Source: Bradyrhizobium semiaridum (GTDB lineage Bacteria > Pseudomonadota > Alphaproteobacteria > Rhizobiales > Xanthobacteraceae). Taken from it: DNA of 64,000 nt. The position numbers and the translations under genes were made by a program. This document shows positions 51,363 through 60,656 of the stretch, piece by piece (within the stretch, counting starts at the first letter, position 1; each line of letters begins with the position of its first letter). The stretch spans positions 1 to 64,000 of the forward strand of contig NZ_JAGKJJ010000015.1 in the NCBI RefSeq assembly GCF_020329505.1, written 5' to 3'. The notes under the pieces are model-generated. The model saw nothing but the letters and a program-made list of their open reading frames with translations. It made no database searches and was not told the origin of the DNA.

Positions 51363-52132
51363 GATGCGACCGCCTCGGGGGCTGCAATCGCCGGAATCAA
51401 TTCGTCGCGCTGCGTGCCCATATAAGCGTGCCGCACTGCATCGCTGTCACGGATCTGTGCGGGCGGGCCGACCTCGATGATCTCGCCGGAATCGAGCACG
51501 AAGATGCGTTCGCAGAGTTCGAGCACGAGGCCGATATTGTGCTCGATCAGCAGCACGCCGACATTCAACTCGCCGGCGATCCGCCGGATGATGGCCGCGA
51601 GCTCGTGGCTCTCATGCTCCGACATTCCGGCCGCGGGCTCGTCGAGCAGCAGATAGCGCGGCGTGCACATGATGGCGCGGCCGATGGCGACGCGGCGCTC
51701 GTCGGTATAGGGCAGGGCGCCCGCGATGACGCCGGCGAGGTGCGAAATGCCGAGCCAGGCCATGACCCGCTCGGCTTCGGCGATCGCGACGGAACGGCTC
51801 AGCCCGAGGCCGACGCCGGTCACCTCCAGATTGTCCATCACCGGCAGATCGCGGAAAAGCCGGCCCGACTGGAACGTGCGCGCCAGACCTTTGCGCCGCA
51901 ATTTGTGCGCTGCAATGCCGCTGAGCGGTTCGCCTTCCAGTTCGACCGTGCCGGTGCCGACCGGCTGAAAGCCCGTCAGCACATTAATAAGGGTGGTCTT
52001 GCCGGCGCCATTGGGGCCGATCAGCCCGGTGATGCGCCCTCGCGGCACGGCCAGCCTGACATTCGACAATGCCTTCAGGCCTTCGAACCGGACGCTGACG
52101 TCACGAGCGACCAATTCCAGGCTATCGGACAT
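51359..52132 (-). CDS. livG: LivG-type ABC importer ATPase
   Basis: The 257-residue protein has Walker A LIGPNGAGKTTLINVLTGFQ and the longer helical region of LivG. The signature is unusual, PYTDERRVAIGRAI where most LivG have SYGxQRRLEIARAL, and Walker B is RYLLLDEPAAGM. The start at 52132 is preferred because GAGAAGG lies before it; Met at 52156 is an alternative. It is the first gene of the operon, divergent from the broken LysR gene 102 bases away. Confidence 0.9.
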   Translation of the reverse strand: MSDSLELVARDVSVRFEGLKALSNVRLAVPRGRITGLIGPNGAGKTTLINVLTGFQPVGTGTVELEGEPLSGIAAHKLRRKGLARTFQSGRLFRDLPVMDNLEVTGVGLGLSRSVAIAEAERVMAWLGISHLAGVIAGALPYTDERRVAIGRAIMCTPRYLLLDEPAAGMSEHESHELAAIIRRIAGELNVGVLLIEHNIGLVLELCERIFVLDSGEIIEVGPPAQIRDSDAVRHAYMGTQRDELIPAIAAPEAVAS

Positions 52133-52234
52133 GATTCTCAACGCCTTCTCACGCATGGAGCGATGGATTGATTTTTCCGATCCACCGGGCGATTGTAAAA
52201 TTCGAAAAATCGTTCACTGATATCGGAAATTTTG
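52133..52234. promoter_or_regulatory. Divergent control region between livG and the broken LysR gene
   Basis: This AT-rich 102-base gap holds nested symmetric sites. TTTCCGAT (52174-52181) faces ATCGGAAA (52222-52229), and CGATT (52190-52194) faces AATCG (52208-52212). The inner pair contains T-N11-A spacing (52194 to 52206), the usual LysR-type recognition form. A LysR regulator and the liv-pxp operon diverge here, the classic layout for LysR control. Since this LysR gene is broken, the paralogue at 41846 may now act at the site. Confidence 0.5.
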
Positions 52235-52973
52235 ATGTCTTTGACGTTCCGTCAGGTTCGGCATTTCATCGCGACCGCCGAGACCGGACGCGTATCGGCC
52301 GCCGCGGCTGCGCTCAGCGTGACGCAGTCGGCGGTGACGGCGTCGATCAAGGCGCTCGAGGCCGAACTCGGCCGCAAGCTGTTCGATCGTCACTCGAACG
52401 GCGTCACGCTGACGTTTGACGGGCAGGAGTTCTTGCAGCGCGCCCGCGCCGTCGAGGCCAGCGTGTCGGATGCGATGCGTCGATGCGGCGATCATGCTGA
52501 TCGCGAACCTGCATGACCGGCACTCCATTCGCTCGCGACTGCTGCTGCGCTCGCCGCGCCGTTTGTGGACCTGCGTCAATCATCCGCTGCTGCGCAAGGA
52601 CAGCGTCAAGCTGGCCGACCTCGCCAGCGAGCCCTACCTGATGCTGACCGTCGACGAGGCCGAACGCTCTGCCATGCGTTACTGGCAGCCGACGGCGCGC
52701 GTTCCCAACGTCATCTTCCGCACGCTGTCGGTCGAGGCGGTTCGCAGCATGGTCGCGACCGGCATGGGCATCACCGTCCTGTCGGACATGGTCTATCGCC
52801 CCTGGTCGCTGGAGGGGCATCGCATCGATCTCAAGACGCTCGATGACGATGTCCACACCATGGATGTCGGCCTTGCCTGGAAGGACAAGGCCAGGCTGTC
52901 TCCGGCGGCGCGCGCGTTCTGCGAGTTCGTCGCGCACTCCTATCCCGGATCGGAGCCGGTTCAGTTCGACTGA
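52235..52973 (+). pseudogene. LysR-family regulator, internally deleted and frame-shifted
   Basis: The first frame gives a normal LysR N-terminus, MSLTFRQVRHFIATAETGRV then LSVTQSAVTASIKALEAELG, to about SVSDAMR near 52475. The second frame then takes up with DAAIMLIANLHDRHSIRSRL and runs through YLMLTVDEAERSAMRYW, SVEAVRSMVATGMGI and VYRPWSLEGHRID to the stop. Compared with the intact paralogue at 41846, about 60 residues of the effector domain are missing at the join. The junction sits in a run of GATGCG-type repeats, which could have promoted a slip deletion. Confidence 0.85.
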
Positions 52974-52983
52974 CCCCGGGCGC

Positions 52984-55347
52984 TCAGTGCACGCTGGTGG
53001 TCACGGCCGCATTGGTCGTCGAGGTCGCGATGCCGCCGCGCAGCCGCGAGCGGAGCTCCTCGGCTACGTTGCGCGCATCGGAACCGTCGCGGATGATCTG
53101 CGGGCGGATGAAGATGATCAGCTCGGTGCGCTGGGTCGCGTTGCTCTGGTGCCCAAACGCATCGCCGAGCCCCGGTATCTGGTCCAGCACAGGGATCGCG
53201 TTGCGCGAGCCGCTCTGCTGCTCGCTGATCAGGCCCGCCAGCAGCACGGTCTGGCCGTTGGCCACGGCGATCTGGCTCTTGACCCGCCGCTCCGACACCG
53301 TCGGCGTCAGGCTGTTGGCGCTGGTCGCGGGCACGTTGCTGATCTCCTGCTCGATATCGAGCCGCACCGTGCCGTTGACGCTGACGCGCGGCGAGACCCG
53401 CAGGATGATGCCGGTGTTGCGATAGTCGATGGTGTTGACCACGGTGTTGCTCGTGGTCAGCACCGTGGCGCTGCCGGTCGACACCGGGACGACATCGCCG
53501 ACCTGCAAGGTCGCCACCTGGTTGTTGATCACGACGAGCGACGGGTTGGAGAGCACCTTGACGCTGGTGACGGCGTGCAGTGCATCCAGGATCATGCTCG
53601 GCTGCGTAGAACTTCCGATCAGGAAATTGAAGCCGGGGAAGGCCTGGTTGATGAAGGCATTGGTGAGCGAGCCGGCGACGGTGGTGGCGCCCGTCGTCGC
53701 GTCCGTCGTGGTGGTTGGGGCCGTGGTGGCCTGGGTGTTGAGGATCGAGCCGGTATTCGGCTTCAGGCCGAGATTCCGGCTGGTCAGGTAGGTCTGCACG
53801 CCGTAGGAGAGGGTGTTGTTCAGCGTCACCTCGGCGATCGTGGCGTCGATCGCGACCTGGAGCTGCGGCTCGTCGATCTGCAACAGCGTCGCCTCGATGA
53901 TGCGGTAGTTGGCCTGATCGGCATAGATCAGCAGCTTGTTGTTGACGGCATCGGGCGTGATCCTGACATCCTGCATCATGGGCTGGCCGTTGCCCGAGCT
54001 GGCGCCGCGTCCGCTGTCGATCGCGGCGTCCTTGTTCTGGTTCTGAATGCCATTGCCTGCTTGCGCACCGGCACCCGCCGCGATGCCAGGCGTCGCGCCG
54101 CTCCCCAGACTGCTGCCGCGGGACGCGAAGCCGCCATTGGCGCCCGAACTGGAGTTGCCGTTGAGCGACAGCCGGTCGGCACTCGAGCTCGTGGTGGTCC
54201 CCGAGCCCGGCGCGAGCTGGCTGTCGGCGCTGTCGAGCAGGCTGGAGGAGGACCCGCCGAGGAACATGTCGGTCAGCACCTTGGCGATCTGGCGCGCGTC
54301 GCCGTATTTGACACGATAGACGTGGACCGTGGTGCGCGCGGTGTCGTTGCGATCGAGCCGCTTGATCCAGGTCGCGGCGGTGCGCAGCATCTCCGGCTTC
54401 TTGGTCACCACCATCACGGCGTTGAGGCGGGAGATCGGCACGAACTTGATCAGGTTCTGGCTGAGGCCATTCTCGCCGGAATCGACGATCTTCTCGAGCT
54501 CGGCAATGACGGGCGCGGGCGAGCCGCTCGAGATCGGAAAGATCCCGACCGACTGGCCGCGCATCCAGTCGACATCGAAGCTGAGCACGGTGTCGACCGC
54601 GGCGCGGCGCTCGGCGCCGGTGCCCTGGATCAGCAGGAGATTTCGCGTGGTGTCGGCGCGGACGGCGCCGGCTCGCGTGGCAAAGCTGTCCGTCAGCTTG
54701 AGCAGGGTCTGCGCCGATACATATTGCAGTGGAACGACCGAGACGCCGAAGCCGGGTTCGGGATTGGCCGCGGCGGCATCGACCTGGCCGCCGCCGACGG
54801 CGTCGCCAAGGGGCGTGAGCCGATAACCGGTCGTATCGTGCAGCAGCACGACGCCGCTGAGGCGCAGCGCATTTTCGAGCACGAACACCATATCGGATTT
54901 CGGTACTGGACGGACGGAGACCAGGCTGACCGTGCCCTGCACGCGCGGGTCGATCGTGTAGCCGACATGCAGGATGTCGCCGAGCACGACCTTGGCGACG
55001 GTAGCAACCGGTGTGTTTTCGAAATTGAGGTCAAAGCCGTTGCCGTTGGCGGTCGGCTGGGGCCGTGCGTCCGAGACGGCCGTCACCTCAGACCCTTCAT
55101 ACATCGCCGCACGAACGCTGCCGGCCGAACCGCCTGTTGCCGCCATCCCGTTCACGGTTTGCGGCTGCCGCGCCGACAGGTCCAGCGAGCGGACCTTGTC
55201 GGTGACGTCGATCTGCGCGCTGTCGACGCCCGCATCGCCGACTGTTGCGGAGTTGCAGGACGCCAGTAATCCCAGCGATGCCAGGACAAAGGCGGCCCCG
55301 AGGCCGCCACGGATCGTGGGGCGGCCCACCTTGCCTACGCGTTGCAT
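52984..55347 (-). CDS. gspD: GspD, type II secretion outer-membrane secretin
   Basis: The 787-residue protein is a lipoprotein by its lipobox (LLASC, Cys31). It has N0 and N-domains (FDLNFENTPVATVAKVVLGD; SRLNAVMVVTKKPEMLRTAA). A low-complexity Ser/Gly/Asn insert spans about residues 365-460. The C-terminal secretin domain has VKVLSNPSLVVINNQVATLQ, then TGIILRVSPRVSVNGTVRLD and VLDQIPGLGDAFG. It forms the outer-membrane channel. It is transcribed away from the gspE operon. Confidence 0.96.
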   Translation of the reverse strand: MQRVGKVGRPTIRGGLGAAFVLASLGLLASCNSATVGDAGVDSAQIDVTDKVRSLDLSARQPQTVNGMAATGGSAGSVRAAMYEGSEVTAVSDARPQPTANGNGFDLNFENTPVATVAKVVLGDILHVGYTIDPRVQGTVSLVSVRPVPKSDMVFVLENALRLSGVVLLHDTTGYRLTPLGDAVGGGQVDAAAANPEPGFGVSVVPLQYVSAQTLLKLTDSFATRAGAVRADTTRNLLLIQGTGAERRAAVDTVLSFDVDWMRGQSVGIFPISSGSPAPVIAELEKIVDSGENGLSQNLIKFVPISRLNAVMVVTKKPEMLRTAATWIKRLDRNDTARTTVHVYRVKYGDARQIAKVLTDMFLGGSSSSLLDSADSQLAPGSGTTTSSSADRLSLNGNSSSGANGGFASRGSSLGSGATPGIAAGAGAQAGNGIQNQNKDAAIDSGRGASSGNGQPMMQDVRITPDAVNNKLLIYADQANYRIIEATLLQIDEPQLQVAIDATIAEVTLNNTLSYGVQTYLTSRNLGLKPNTGSILNTQATTAPTTTTDATTGATTVAGSLTNAFINQAFPGFNFLIGSSTQPSMILDALHAVTSVKVLSNPSLVVINNQVATLQVGDVVPVSTGSATVLTTSNTVVNTIDYRNTGIILRVSPRVSVNGTVRLDIEQEISNVPATSANSLTPTVSERRVKSQIAVANGQTVLLAGLISEQQSGSRNAIPVLDQIPGLGDAFGHQSNATQRTELIIFIRPQIIRDGSDARNVAEELRSRLRGGIATSTTNAAVTTSVH

Positions 55348-55614
55348 GAAGCCCTTCGCTCTGACTGGCTATGTTTCTGAGTTTGTCTGACGAGATCGGC
55401 CCCTGCCCCGGGGCGGACTCTTAGCGATCGAACATGACAGAAATAAATTGGTTACATGATTGTCGTTCAGGACCATGAGCATCGCATCGGATCAAAGCGA
55501 GCGGTGTGTTGTCCGGGACACGCATGATGCCGTCTCAAAGTTTCTTGAACAGGACGGGAATCGTGACTTCGCACAGCTGTCATACTTCGGATCGATAACC
55601 GGTGGGCTGAGCGC

Positions 55615-57354
55615 ATGCCGAAGGGGTCCGACATCGCGGCGCGAGCGCATCCGAAATCGTGCGACGGGACAACAAGAATGGCCAACGATCTGTCCGTGCA
55701 GTTCGTGGACTACCTCCGTCAGAACAAGCATCTCGCGCCGATCGAGGGGGGGCCCGACCGGACCGGGCGGGGTGCCGACTATCGGCAGTTGAAATTGTGG
55801 GAGGTCACAAGCCTCTCGCCGACCGAATTCGCCGACGAGGCCGCGCGCTTCTTCACCCTTGGCCGGATCGCGTTGCAGGAGATGATGGCGGCGGAGCCGC
55901 TGGTCGCATCGTTCTCGCCCCGCTTCCTGCGCGAGACCATGGTCTTTCCGTGCAGCACGGGCGATGGAACCAGGGTGCTTGCCATCGTCGATCCGACCGA
56001 TCAGGCGACGCAGCGCGCGGCGCAGATCGTGCTCGGCACCGACATTGTCGTGAAAGTTGCGTCGTCGGAAGACGTTGCGGTCGCTTTGAACCAGAGCTTC
56101 AGCGCAGAGGAGGCCCAGCCGGCCGAGCCGTCGGCGGCATTGCCGCGCGAAGACGACATCGAAAGCCTGCGCGATCTTGCCAGCGGCGCGCCGGTGGTCC
56201 GCGCCGTCAACGACCTGCTGGAAAAAGCTGTCGAGCTGCGCGCCAGCGACATCCATATCGAGCCGTTTCTCGCCGGGCTGATGGTTCGCCTGCGGATCGA
56301 CGGCTTGCTGCGGCCAGTCTCGGCACTGTCAGGCGTGCTGCCCCAGGCCGTGGTCTCCCGCATCAAGATCATCGCCAATCTCAACATCGCCGAACGCCGC
56401 TTGCCGCAGGACGGCGCGGCGCGGCTGCGCGCGGGACGCGCCGACATCGACATCCGCGTCGCGATCATGCCGACCCAGCACGGCGAGTCCGCCGTCATCC
56501 GTATCCTGCCCAAGGATCGCGGGTTGCTGGTCGTCGACAAGCTGGGATTCTCGCCGCCCGACGAGACCAAGCTGAGGCGGCTGCTCAAGCTGCCGCATGG
56601 CATGATCGTCATCACCGGGCCGACCGGCAGCGGAAAGACCACGACGCTCGCGACCATCCTCTCGATCCTCAACGAACCGACCCGCAAGATCCTGACCATC
56701 GAGGACCCGGTCGAATATGAGATCCCGGGCGTCAACCAGTCCCAGGTCAAACCGGCGATCGGCCTGACCTTCGCCACCGCGCTGCGCTCCTTCGTCCGCC
56801 AGGACCCTGATGTGATCATGGTCGGCGAAATCCGCGATACCGAGACCGCACATGTCGCCGTGCACGCGGCGCTGACCGGCCATCTTGTGCTGACGACGCT
56901 GCACACCGAAACCGCGGCGGCCGCGGTGCCGCGGATGCTCGACCTCGGCGTCGAAGGCTATCTGCTGCGCTCGGTGCTGCGTGGCGTGATTGCGCAGCGT
57001 CTCGTCCGTCAGCTCTGCGAGCGCTGCAAGACAGCGCGGCCGCTGGCGGCGGCCGATTTCACCGAGGATCCGAGGCTCGGCGCGCTCGGCTTCCGCGCCG
57101 ACGAGATCGTGCACCAGCCGTGCGGCTGCGAGCGCTGCGGCGGAACCGGTTATCGCGGCCGCCTCGGCGTGTTCGAATTGCTCGAACTGTCCGACGAACT
57201 GCGCGAGTTGATCGGAGAGCGTACCGACGGCCTGAAGATCGACGCCATGGCGATCCGCGGCGGCATGACTACGATGCTTGCCGACGGCATTGCCAAATGC
57301 CGCGCCGGGTTGACGTCGCCCGCCGAAATCCTCCGCGTCACGACCGTGCGGTGA
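55615..57354 (+). CDS. gspE: GspE, type II secretion ATPase
   Basis: The 579-residue protein has an N-terminal MshE-N-like domain and an ATPase domain. Walker A is GPTGSGKTTTLATIL (about residues 335-349), the Asp box is TIEDPVEYEIPGVNQSQVK, and the Walker B region is RQDPDVIMVGEIRDTETA. A zinc-binding four-Cys loop is formed by CERC and CGCERCGG. It powers pseudopilus assembly. The ATG at 55615 is used; ATG at 55678 (MANDLSVQF) is a likely alternative. gspF starts 4 bases after the stop. Confidence 0.95.
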   Translation: MPKGSDIAARAHPKSCDGTTRMANDLSVQFVDYLRQNKHLAPIEGGPDRTGRGADYRQLKLWEVTSLSPTEFADEAARFFTLGRIALQEMMAAEPLVASFSPRFLRETMVFPCSTGDGTRVLAIVDPTDQATQRAAQIVLGTDIVVKVASSEDVAVALNQSFSAEEAQPAEPSAALPREDDIESLRDLASGAPVVRAVNDLLEKAVELRASDIHIEPFLAGLMVRLRIDGLLRPVSALSGVLPQAVVSRIKIIANLNIAERRLPQDGAARLRAGRADIDIRVAIMPTQHGESAVIRILPKDRGLLVVDKLGFSPPDETKLRRLLKLPHGMIVITGPTGSGKTTTLATILSILNEPTRKILTIEDPVEYEIPGVNQSQVKPAIGLTFATALRSFVRQDPDVIMVGEIRDTETAHVAVHAALTGHLVLTTLHTETAAAAVPRMLDLGVEGYLLRSVLRGVIAQRLVRQLCERCKTARPLAAADFTEDPRLGALGFRADEIVHQPCGCERCGGTGYRGRLGVFELLELSDELRELIGERTDGLKIDAMAIRGGMTTMLADGIAKCRAGLTSPAEILRVTTVR

Positions 57355-57358
57355 CGCT

Positions 57359-58570
57359 GTGCCGAATTTTCGCTACCGCGCTCTCACCCAGACCGGCGAA
57401 GTCGTCAACGGCACGATTTCGGCGCCGACCGCGGCCGAGGTGGCGCGGCGGATCGAATATCTGAAGCTGCTGCCGATCGAAACCGTCGAGGACAAGCGCG
57501 CCTCCAGCGCCGGCGGCGGCCGTAGCCCGTTCGGCGGACCGAGTTCCGCCGAGGTGACCATCTTCACCCGCGATCTTGCGCTGCTGCTCAAGGCGGGCGC
57601 GCGGCTCGACGACGCGCTCGAACTGTTGTCAGGCGATGCCGATGTCGGGCGGATGCGTCCGGTGGTCGCCAAGATCCGGGCCGCGCTGCTCACCGGCGAG
57701 AGCTTTGCCGATGCGGTGGCCGATCATCCGTCGCTGTTCCCGCCGATGTACGTTGCCCTGGTGCGGGTCGGCGAAATCTCCGGCACGCTCGATACCGTGC
57801 TCGAGATGCTCGGCATCGAGCGCGCGCGTTCCGAGGCGATGCGGCGCAAGCTGACCGACGCGATGCAGTATCCGGTCTTCGTGCTGATCGCGGCGACCGG
57901 CGTGATGCTGTTCTTCCTCCTGTTCGTGCTGCCGCAATTCTCTAGCGTGCTCGGAGATTTCGGCGGCAAGTCGGATACGGCGCTTGCCAGCTTCATCGCG
58001 GTGTCTGATTTCCTGCGCGCCAATGCGACGGTGGCCAGCCTGACGGCGGCGGGCATGATTGCCCTTGCGTGGTGGCTGCTGCGGCAGGCGCGGGTGCGCG
58101 CCGCCCTGGCCGATGCCATCTCGCGGATTCCCGGCATCCGCAACGGCTTTCAGTTCTATCGCGCCAGCCTGTTCTGCCGCAATCTCGGCGTCCTGCTCGG
58201 CAGCGGCGTCAATCTCACCGCGGCACTGCGCATCCTGGTCGACATCATGTCGGTGACCGGGAGCGAAGCGAACTGGGCCGCCGCGGCCGACCGCGTCCGC
58301 CACGGCGGGAAATTGTGCGACGCGCTCGCCGCCGCCGACAATCTTCCCGCGATGGCGGTCCGCATGCTGCGGCTGGGCGAGGAAACCGGGCAACTGCCGG
58401 CCCTGGCAGGGCGGGTCGCGGAATTCTACGAAGCAAAATTGCAGCGCACATTGGACCGGGTGGTCGGCATCGTCGGACCGCTGGCGATCATTACCATCAG
58501 CACCGTCGTCGGCGGCCTGATCGTGTCGGTCATGACGGCGCTGCTCTCGGTCACGCAGCTTGTCAATTAG
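57359..58570 (+). CDS. gspF: GspF, type II secretion inner-membrane platform protein
   Basis: The 403-residue protein starts with GTG: PNFRYRALTQTGEVVNGTIS. It has two GspF domains, with TIFTRDLALLLKAGARLDDA in the first and FCRNLGVLLGSGVNLTAALR in the second. Three membrane spans are visible, near residues 170-190, 220-240 and 370-395. It anchors pseudopilus assembly. gspG follows after 17 bases. Confidence 0.95.
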   Translation: MPNFRYRALTQTGEVVNGTISAPTAAEVARRIEYLKLLPIETVEDKRASSAGGGRSPFGGPSSAEVTIFTRDLALLLKAGARLDDALELLSGDADVGRMRPVVAKIRAALLTGESFADAVADHPSLFPPMYVALVRVGEISGTLDTVLEMLGIERARSEAMRRKLTDAMQYPVFVLIAATGVMLFFLLFVLPQFSSVLGDFGGKSDTALASFIAVSDFLRANATVASLTAAGMIALAWWLLRQARVRAALADAISRIPGIRNGFQFYRASLFCRNLGVLLGSGVNLTAALRILVDIMSVTGSEANWAAAADRVRHGGKLCDALAAADNLPAMAVRMLRLGEETGQLPALAGRVAEFYEAKLQRTLDRVVGIVGPLAIITISTVVGGLIVSVMTALLSVTQLVN

Positions 58571-58587
58571 AGCAGGGGTCTTCGATC

Positions 58588-59097
58588 ATGACTTGGCGCA
58601 ACACCACCGCTGGACTGTTTGCCACCCGCGCAAAACCCGATGCGCGAAGGCCGATCCGCTCCGGCCAGGAGGGCTTCACCCTGGTCGAAATGCTGGTGGT
58701 GATCGCGATCATCGGCCTCATCATGGGGCTGATCGGACCGCGCGTCCTCAACTATCTCAGCGAATCCAAGGTCAAGGCCGCGCGGATTCAGCTGCAGAGC
58801 TTCTCCAGCGCGCTCGACCTGTTCTATCTCGATGCCGGCCGCTTCCCGTCCTCCGCGGAAGGACTCGCGGCGCTGGTGCGGCGCACGCCGGGCGTTGCGG
58901 CATGGAACGGGCCGTATCTGAAGGGCGGCAACGTGCCGAACGATCCGTGGAGCCATCCTTACATCTATCGCTCGCCCGGCGAGCACGGCCCCTACGACAT
59001 CATCTCCTACGGCGCCGACGGCCAGGAAGGCGGCAGCGGCACCTCCGCCGACATCTCGCTGGAGAAGGCGACGGCCGCCGTCAACGGGAGCGAATGA
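58588..59097 (+). CDS. gspG: GspG, major pseudopilin
   Basis: The 169-residue protein has a long leader ending Gly29, followed by FTLVEMLVVIAIIGLIMGLI with Glu at +5, the prepilin peptidase recognition form. The mature domain has LDLFYLDAGRFPSSAEGLAA and GEHGPYDIISYGADGQEGG, the calcium-binding loop typical of GspG. The start at 58588 is just after the gspF stop. It overlaps gspH by 4 bases. A prepilin peptidase gene is not in the window. Confidence 0.96.
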   Translation: MTWRNTTAGLFATRAKPDARRPIRSGQEGFTLVEMLVVIAIIGLIMGLIGPRVLNYLSESKVKAARIQLQSFSSALDLFYLDAGRFPSSAEGLAALVRRTPGVAAWNGPYLKGGNVPNDPWSHPYIYRSPGEHGPYDIISYGADGQEGGSGTSADISLEKATAAVNGSE

Positions 59098-59567
59098 CGG
59101 CAATGAATGACGCGGCACAGCGCGGCTTTACGATGCTCGAGATGGTGTGCGTGCTCGCCATCATCGCGTTGCTGGCTGCCGTGCTGCTGCCGTTCATTCC
59201 GCACCAGACGTCGCGGTCGCGGTTGCAGGCCTATGCGCTGCAAGCCGCGACGCTGCTGAAGGCCGATCGCAATGCCGCGATCGAACGCAGCAGCAGCATC
59301 GCGACACTGGTCGATGCATCGAGCCGCGTGATCCATTCCGGCTCGTCGCGCATGATGGTGCGAATTCCCGAGGATGTGCGATTCGATGCCGTGCTGCCGC
59401 AGACCTGCCGGCGCCAGGCCGCGCTCTCGACCATTCGCTTCTTCCCCAATGGCGGCTCCTGCGGCGGCTCGATCGCGCTGACGCGGCTCGATGCCGGGTA
59501 CGAAGTCCGCGTCAACTGGCTTACCGGAAGGGTCGAAGTCGTTGCTCGCTCCATCGCCGCCAATTAA
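59094..59567 (+). CDS. gspH: GspH, minor pseudopilin
   Basis: The 157-residue protein has a short leader to Gly11, then FTMLEMVCVLAIIALLAAVL with Glu at +5. The rest is a GspH-type beta domain with RFFPNGGSCGGSIALTRLD. The ATG at 59094 overlaps the gspG stop; ATG at 59103 is also possible. Its position after gspG is standard. Confidence 0.9.
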   Translation: MTAMNDAAQRGFTMLEMVCVLAIIALLAAVLLPFIPHQTSRSRLQAYALQAATLLKADRNAAIERSSSIATLVDASSRVIHSGSSRMMVRIPEDVRFDAVLPQTCRRQAALSTIRFFPNGGSCGGSIALTRLDAGYEVRVNWLTGRVEVVARSIAAN

Positions 59568-59952
59568 CCGCCCCGAGGCGGGATTCACCATCATCGAGGT
59601 GCTGGTGGCACTGGCGCTGGTGGCTGTCTCTGTCGTCGCGATCGGTGCCGTCATGGCCGGCAAGGTGCGCGGGGTGCGGGCGCTGGAGCAGCACGTCGCC
59701 CTGATGCAGGCGGCGCGCACCTTGATGACGGTCGGCATCCCGCGGCGCGCCGAGCTGCAAAACGGCACGTCGACAGGGCAGGCGGAAGGCTATCGTTGGA
59801 CCATCGACGTCAGCCCGCTCGGCAATGGCTGGGATGTGCCCGGCGCCAACGTGGCGTGGACGCCGGAGCTGGTGAGGATCCGCGTCAGATCCCCGAGCGG
59901 AGGGTTGTCGGATATCCGCACCGTGCGGTTGATGCCGAGGCCATCGGAATGA
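59491..59952 (+). CDS. gspI: GspI, minor pseudopilin
   Basis: The 153-residue protein has a leader to Gly31 and then FTIIEVLVALALVAVSVVAI with Glu at +5. The short mature domain ends RIRVRSPSGGLSDIRTVRLM. The listed ATG overlaps gspH by 77 bases and has no clear binding site; a TTG at 59542 after GAAGGG would give a 136-residue form and is about as likely. It overlaps gspJ by 4 bases. Confidence 0.88.
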   Translation: MPGTKSASTGLPEGSKSLLAPSPPINRPEAGFTIIEVLVALALVAVSVVAIGAVMAGKVRGVRALEQHVALMQAARTLMTVGIPRRAELQNGTSTGQAEGYRWTIDVSPLGNGWDVPGANVAWTPELVRIRVRSPSGGLSDIRTVRLMPRPSE

Positions 59953-60656
59953 CCCCGTCACATCGCACCTCGCGGGCCCATGAGCGCGGATTTACCCTGA
60001 TCGAGACCATCGTCGCACTGGCGCTGATGGGTCTGCTGCTGTCGGCGCTCGCCAGCATCACCGCGGAATTCCTGCCGAGTTGGAACCGCGGCCTCGATCG
60101 CATCCAGCGCAGCGAATTGATCGGGATTGCGCTGGAGCGGATCGGTGCCGATCTCGCGGCGGCGGAATTCGTTCCCGCCAACCGCCAGACCCGGCAGCCG
60201 CTGTTCGACGGATCGGAATTGTCGGTCATGTTCGTGCGCACATCCGTGGGACCAAATGCGGGCCCCGGCCTCGACATCGTTCGTCTCGGCGAGATCAGGG
60301 ATCGCGGCGAGTTCGTCACCGTGCGCTCGCAGGCGCGGTTCACCCCGCTCGCCGACGGCGTATCGCTGTCGGAGCAGGTGCATCTCGGCGGCCCGGTGGT
60401 GCTGCTGCGCGCGCCCTATCGCCTGTCGTTCGCCTATGCAGGTCCCGATCGGGTCTGGAAGAACGTATGGCGGGACGCCGATCGGCTGCCGGCCATGATC
60501 CGCCTGACGGTGCGTGACGCCGGCAGCCAGAAGGTCCTTTCGGTCTCGACCATCGCGCCGATCCATGTCCAGATTCCGAGCGACTGCACCAAGCCGGACG
60601 GCAATTGTGGCGACAAGGGCAACTCGGACAGCGCTGCCGATCCGGGGAAGACATGA
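59949..60656 (+). CDS. gspJ: GspJ, minor pseudopilin
   Basis: The 235-residue protein has a leader to Gly14, then FTLIETIVALALMGLLLSAL with Glu at +5. A larger beta domain follows, containing RADGVSL-like strands and VVLLRAPYRLSFAYAGPDRV. The tail is acidic with two Cys (DCTKPDGNCG), possibly a disulfide. It starts in the gspI stop and overlaps gspK by 4 bases. Confidence 0.9.
   Translation: MTPSHRTSRAHERGFTLIETIVALALMGLLLSALASITAEFLPSWNRGLDRIQRSELIGIALERIGADLAAAEFVPANRQTRQPLFDGSELSVMFVRTSVGPNAGPGLDIVRLGEIRDRGEFVTVRSQARFTPLADGVSLSEQVHLGGPVVLLRAPYRLSFAYAGPDRVWKNVWRDADRLPAMIRLTVRDAGSQKVLSVSTIAPIHVQIPSDCTKPDGNCGDKGNSDSAADPGKT

Noticed and set aside
52843..55269. An 808-codon open frame on the + strand
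   Set aside because: It is antisense to gspD. The secretin is unambiguous, and the opposite frame shows only repetitive charged residues.
55348..55614. Possible small gene between gspD and gspE
   Set aside because: The open frames in this divergent gap overlap gspE and lack recognisable features; it is best seen as a divergent promoter region.
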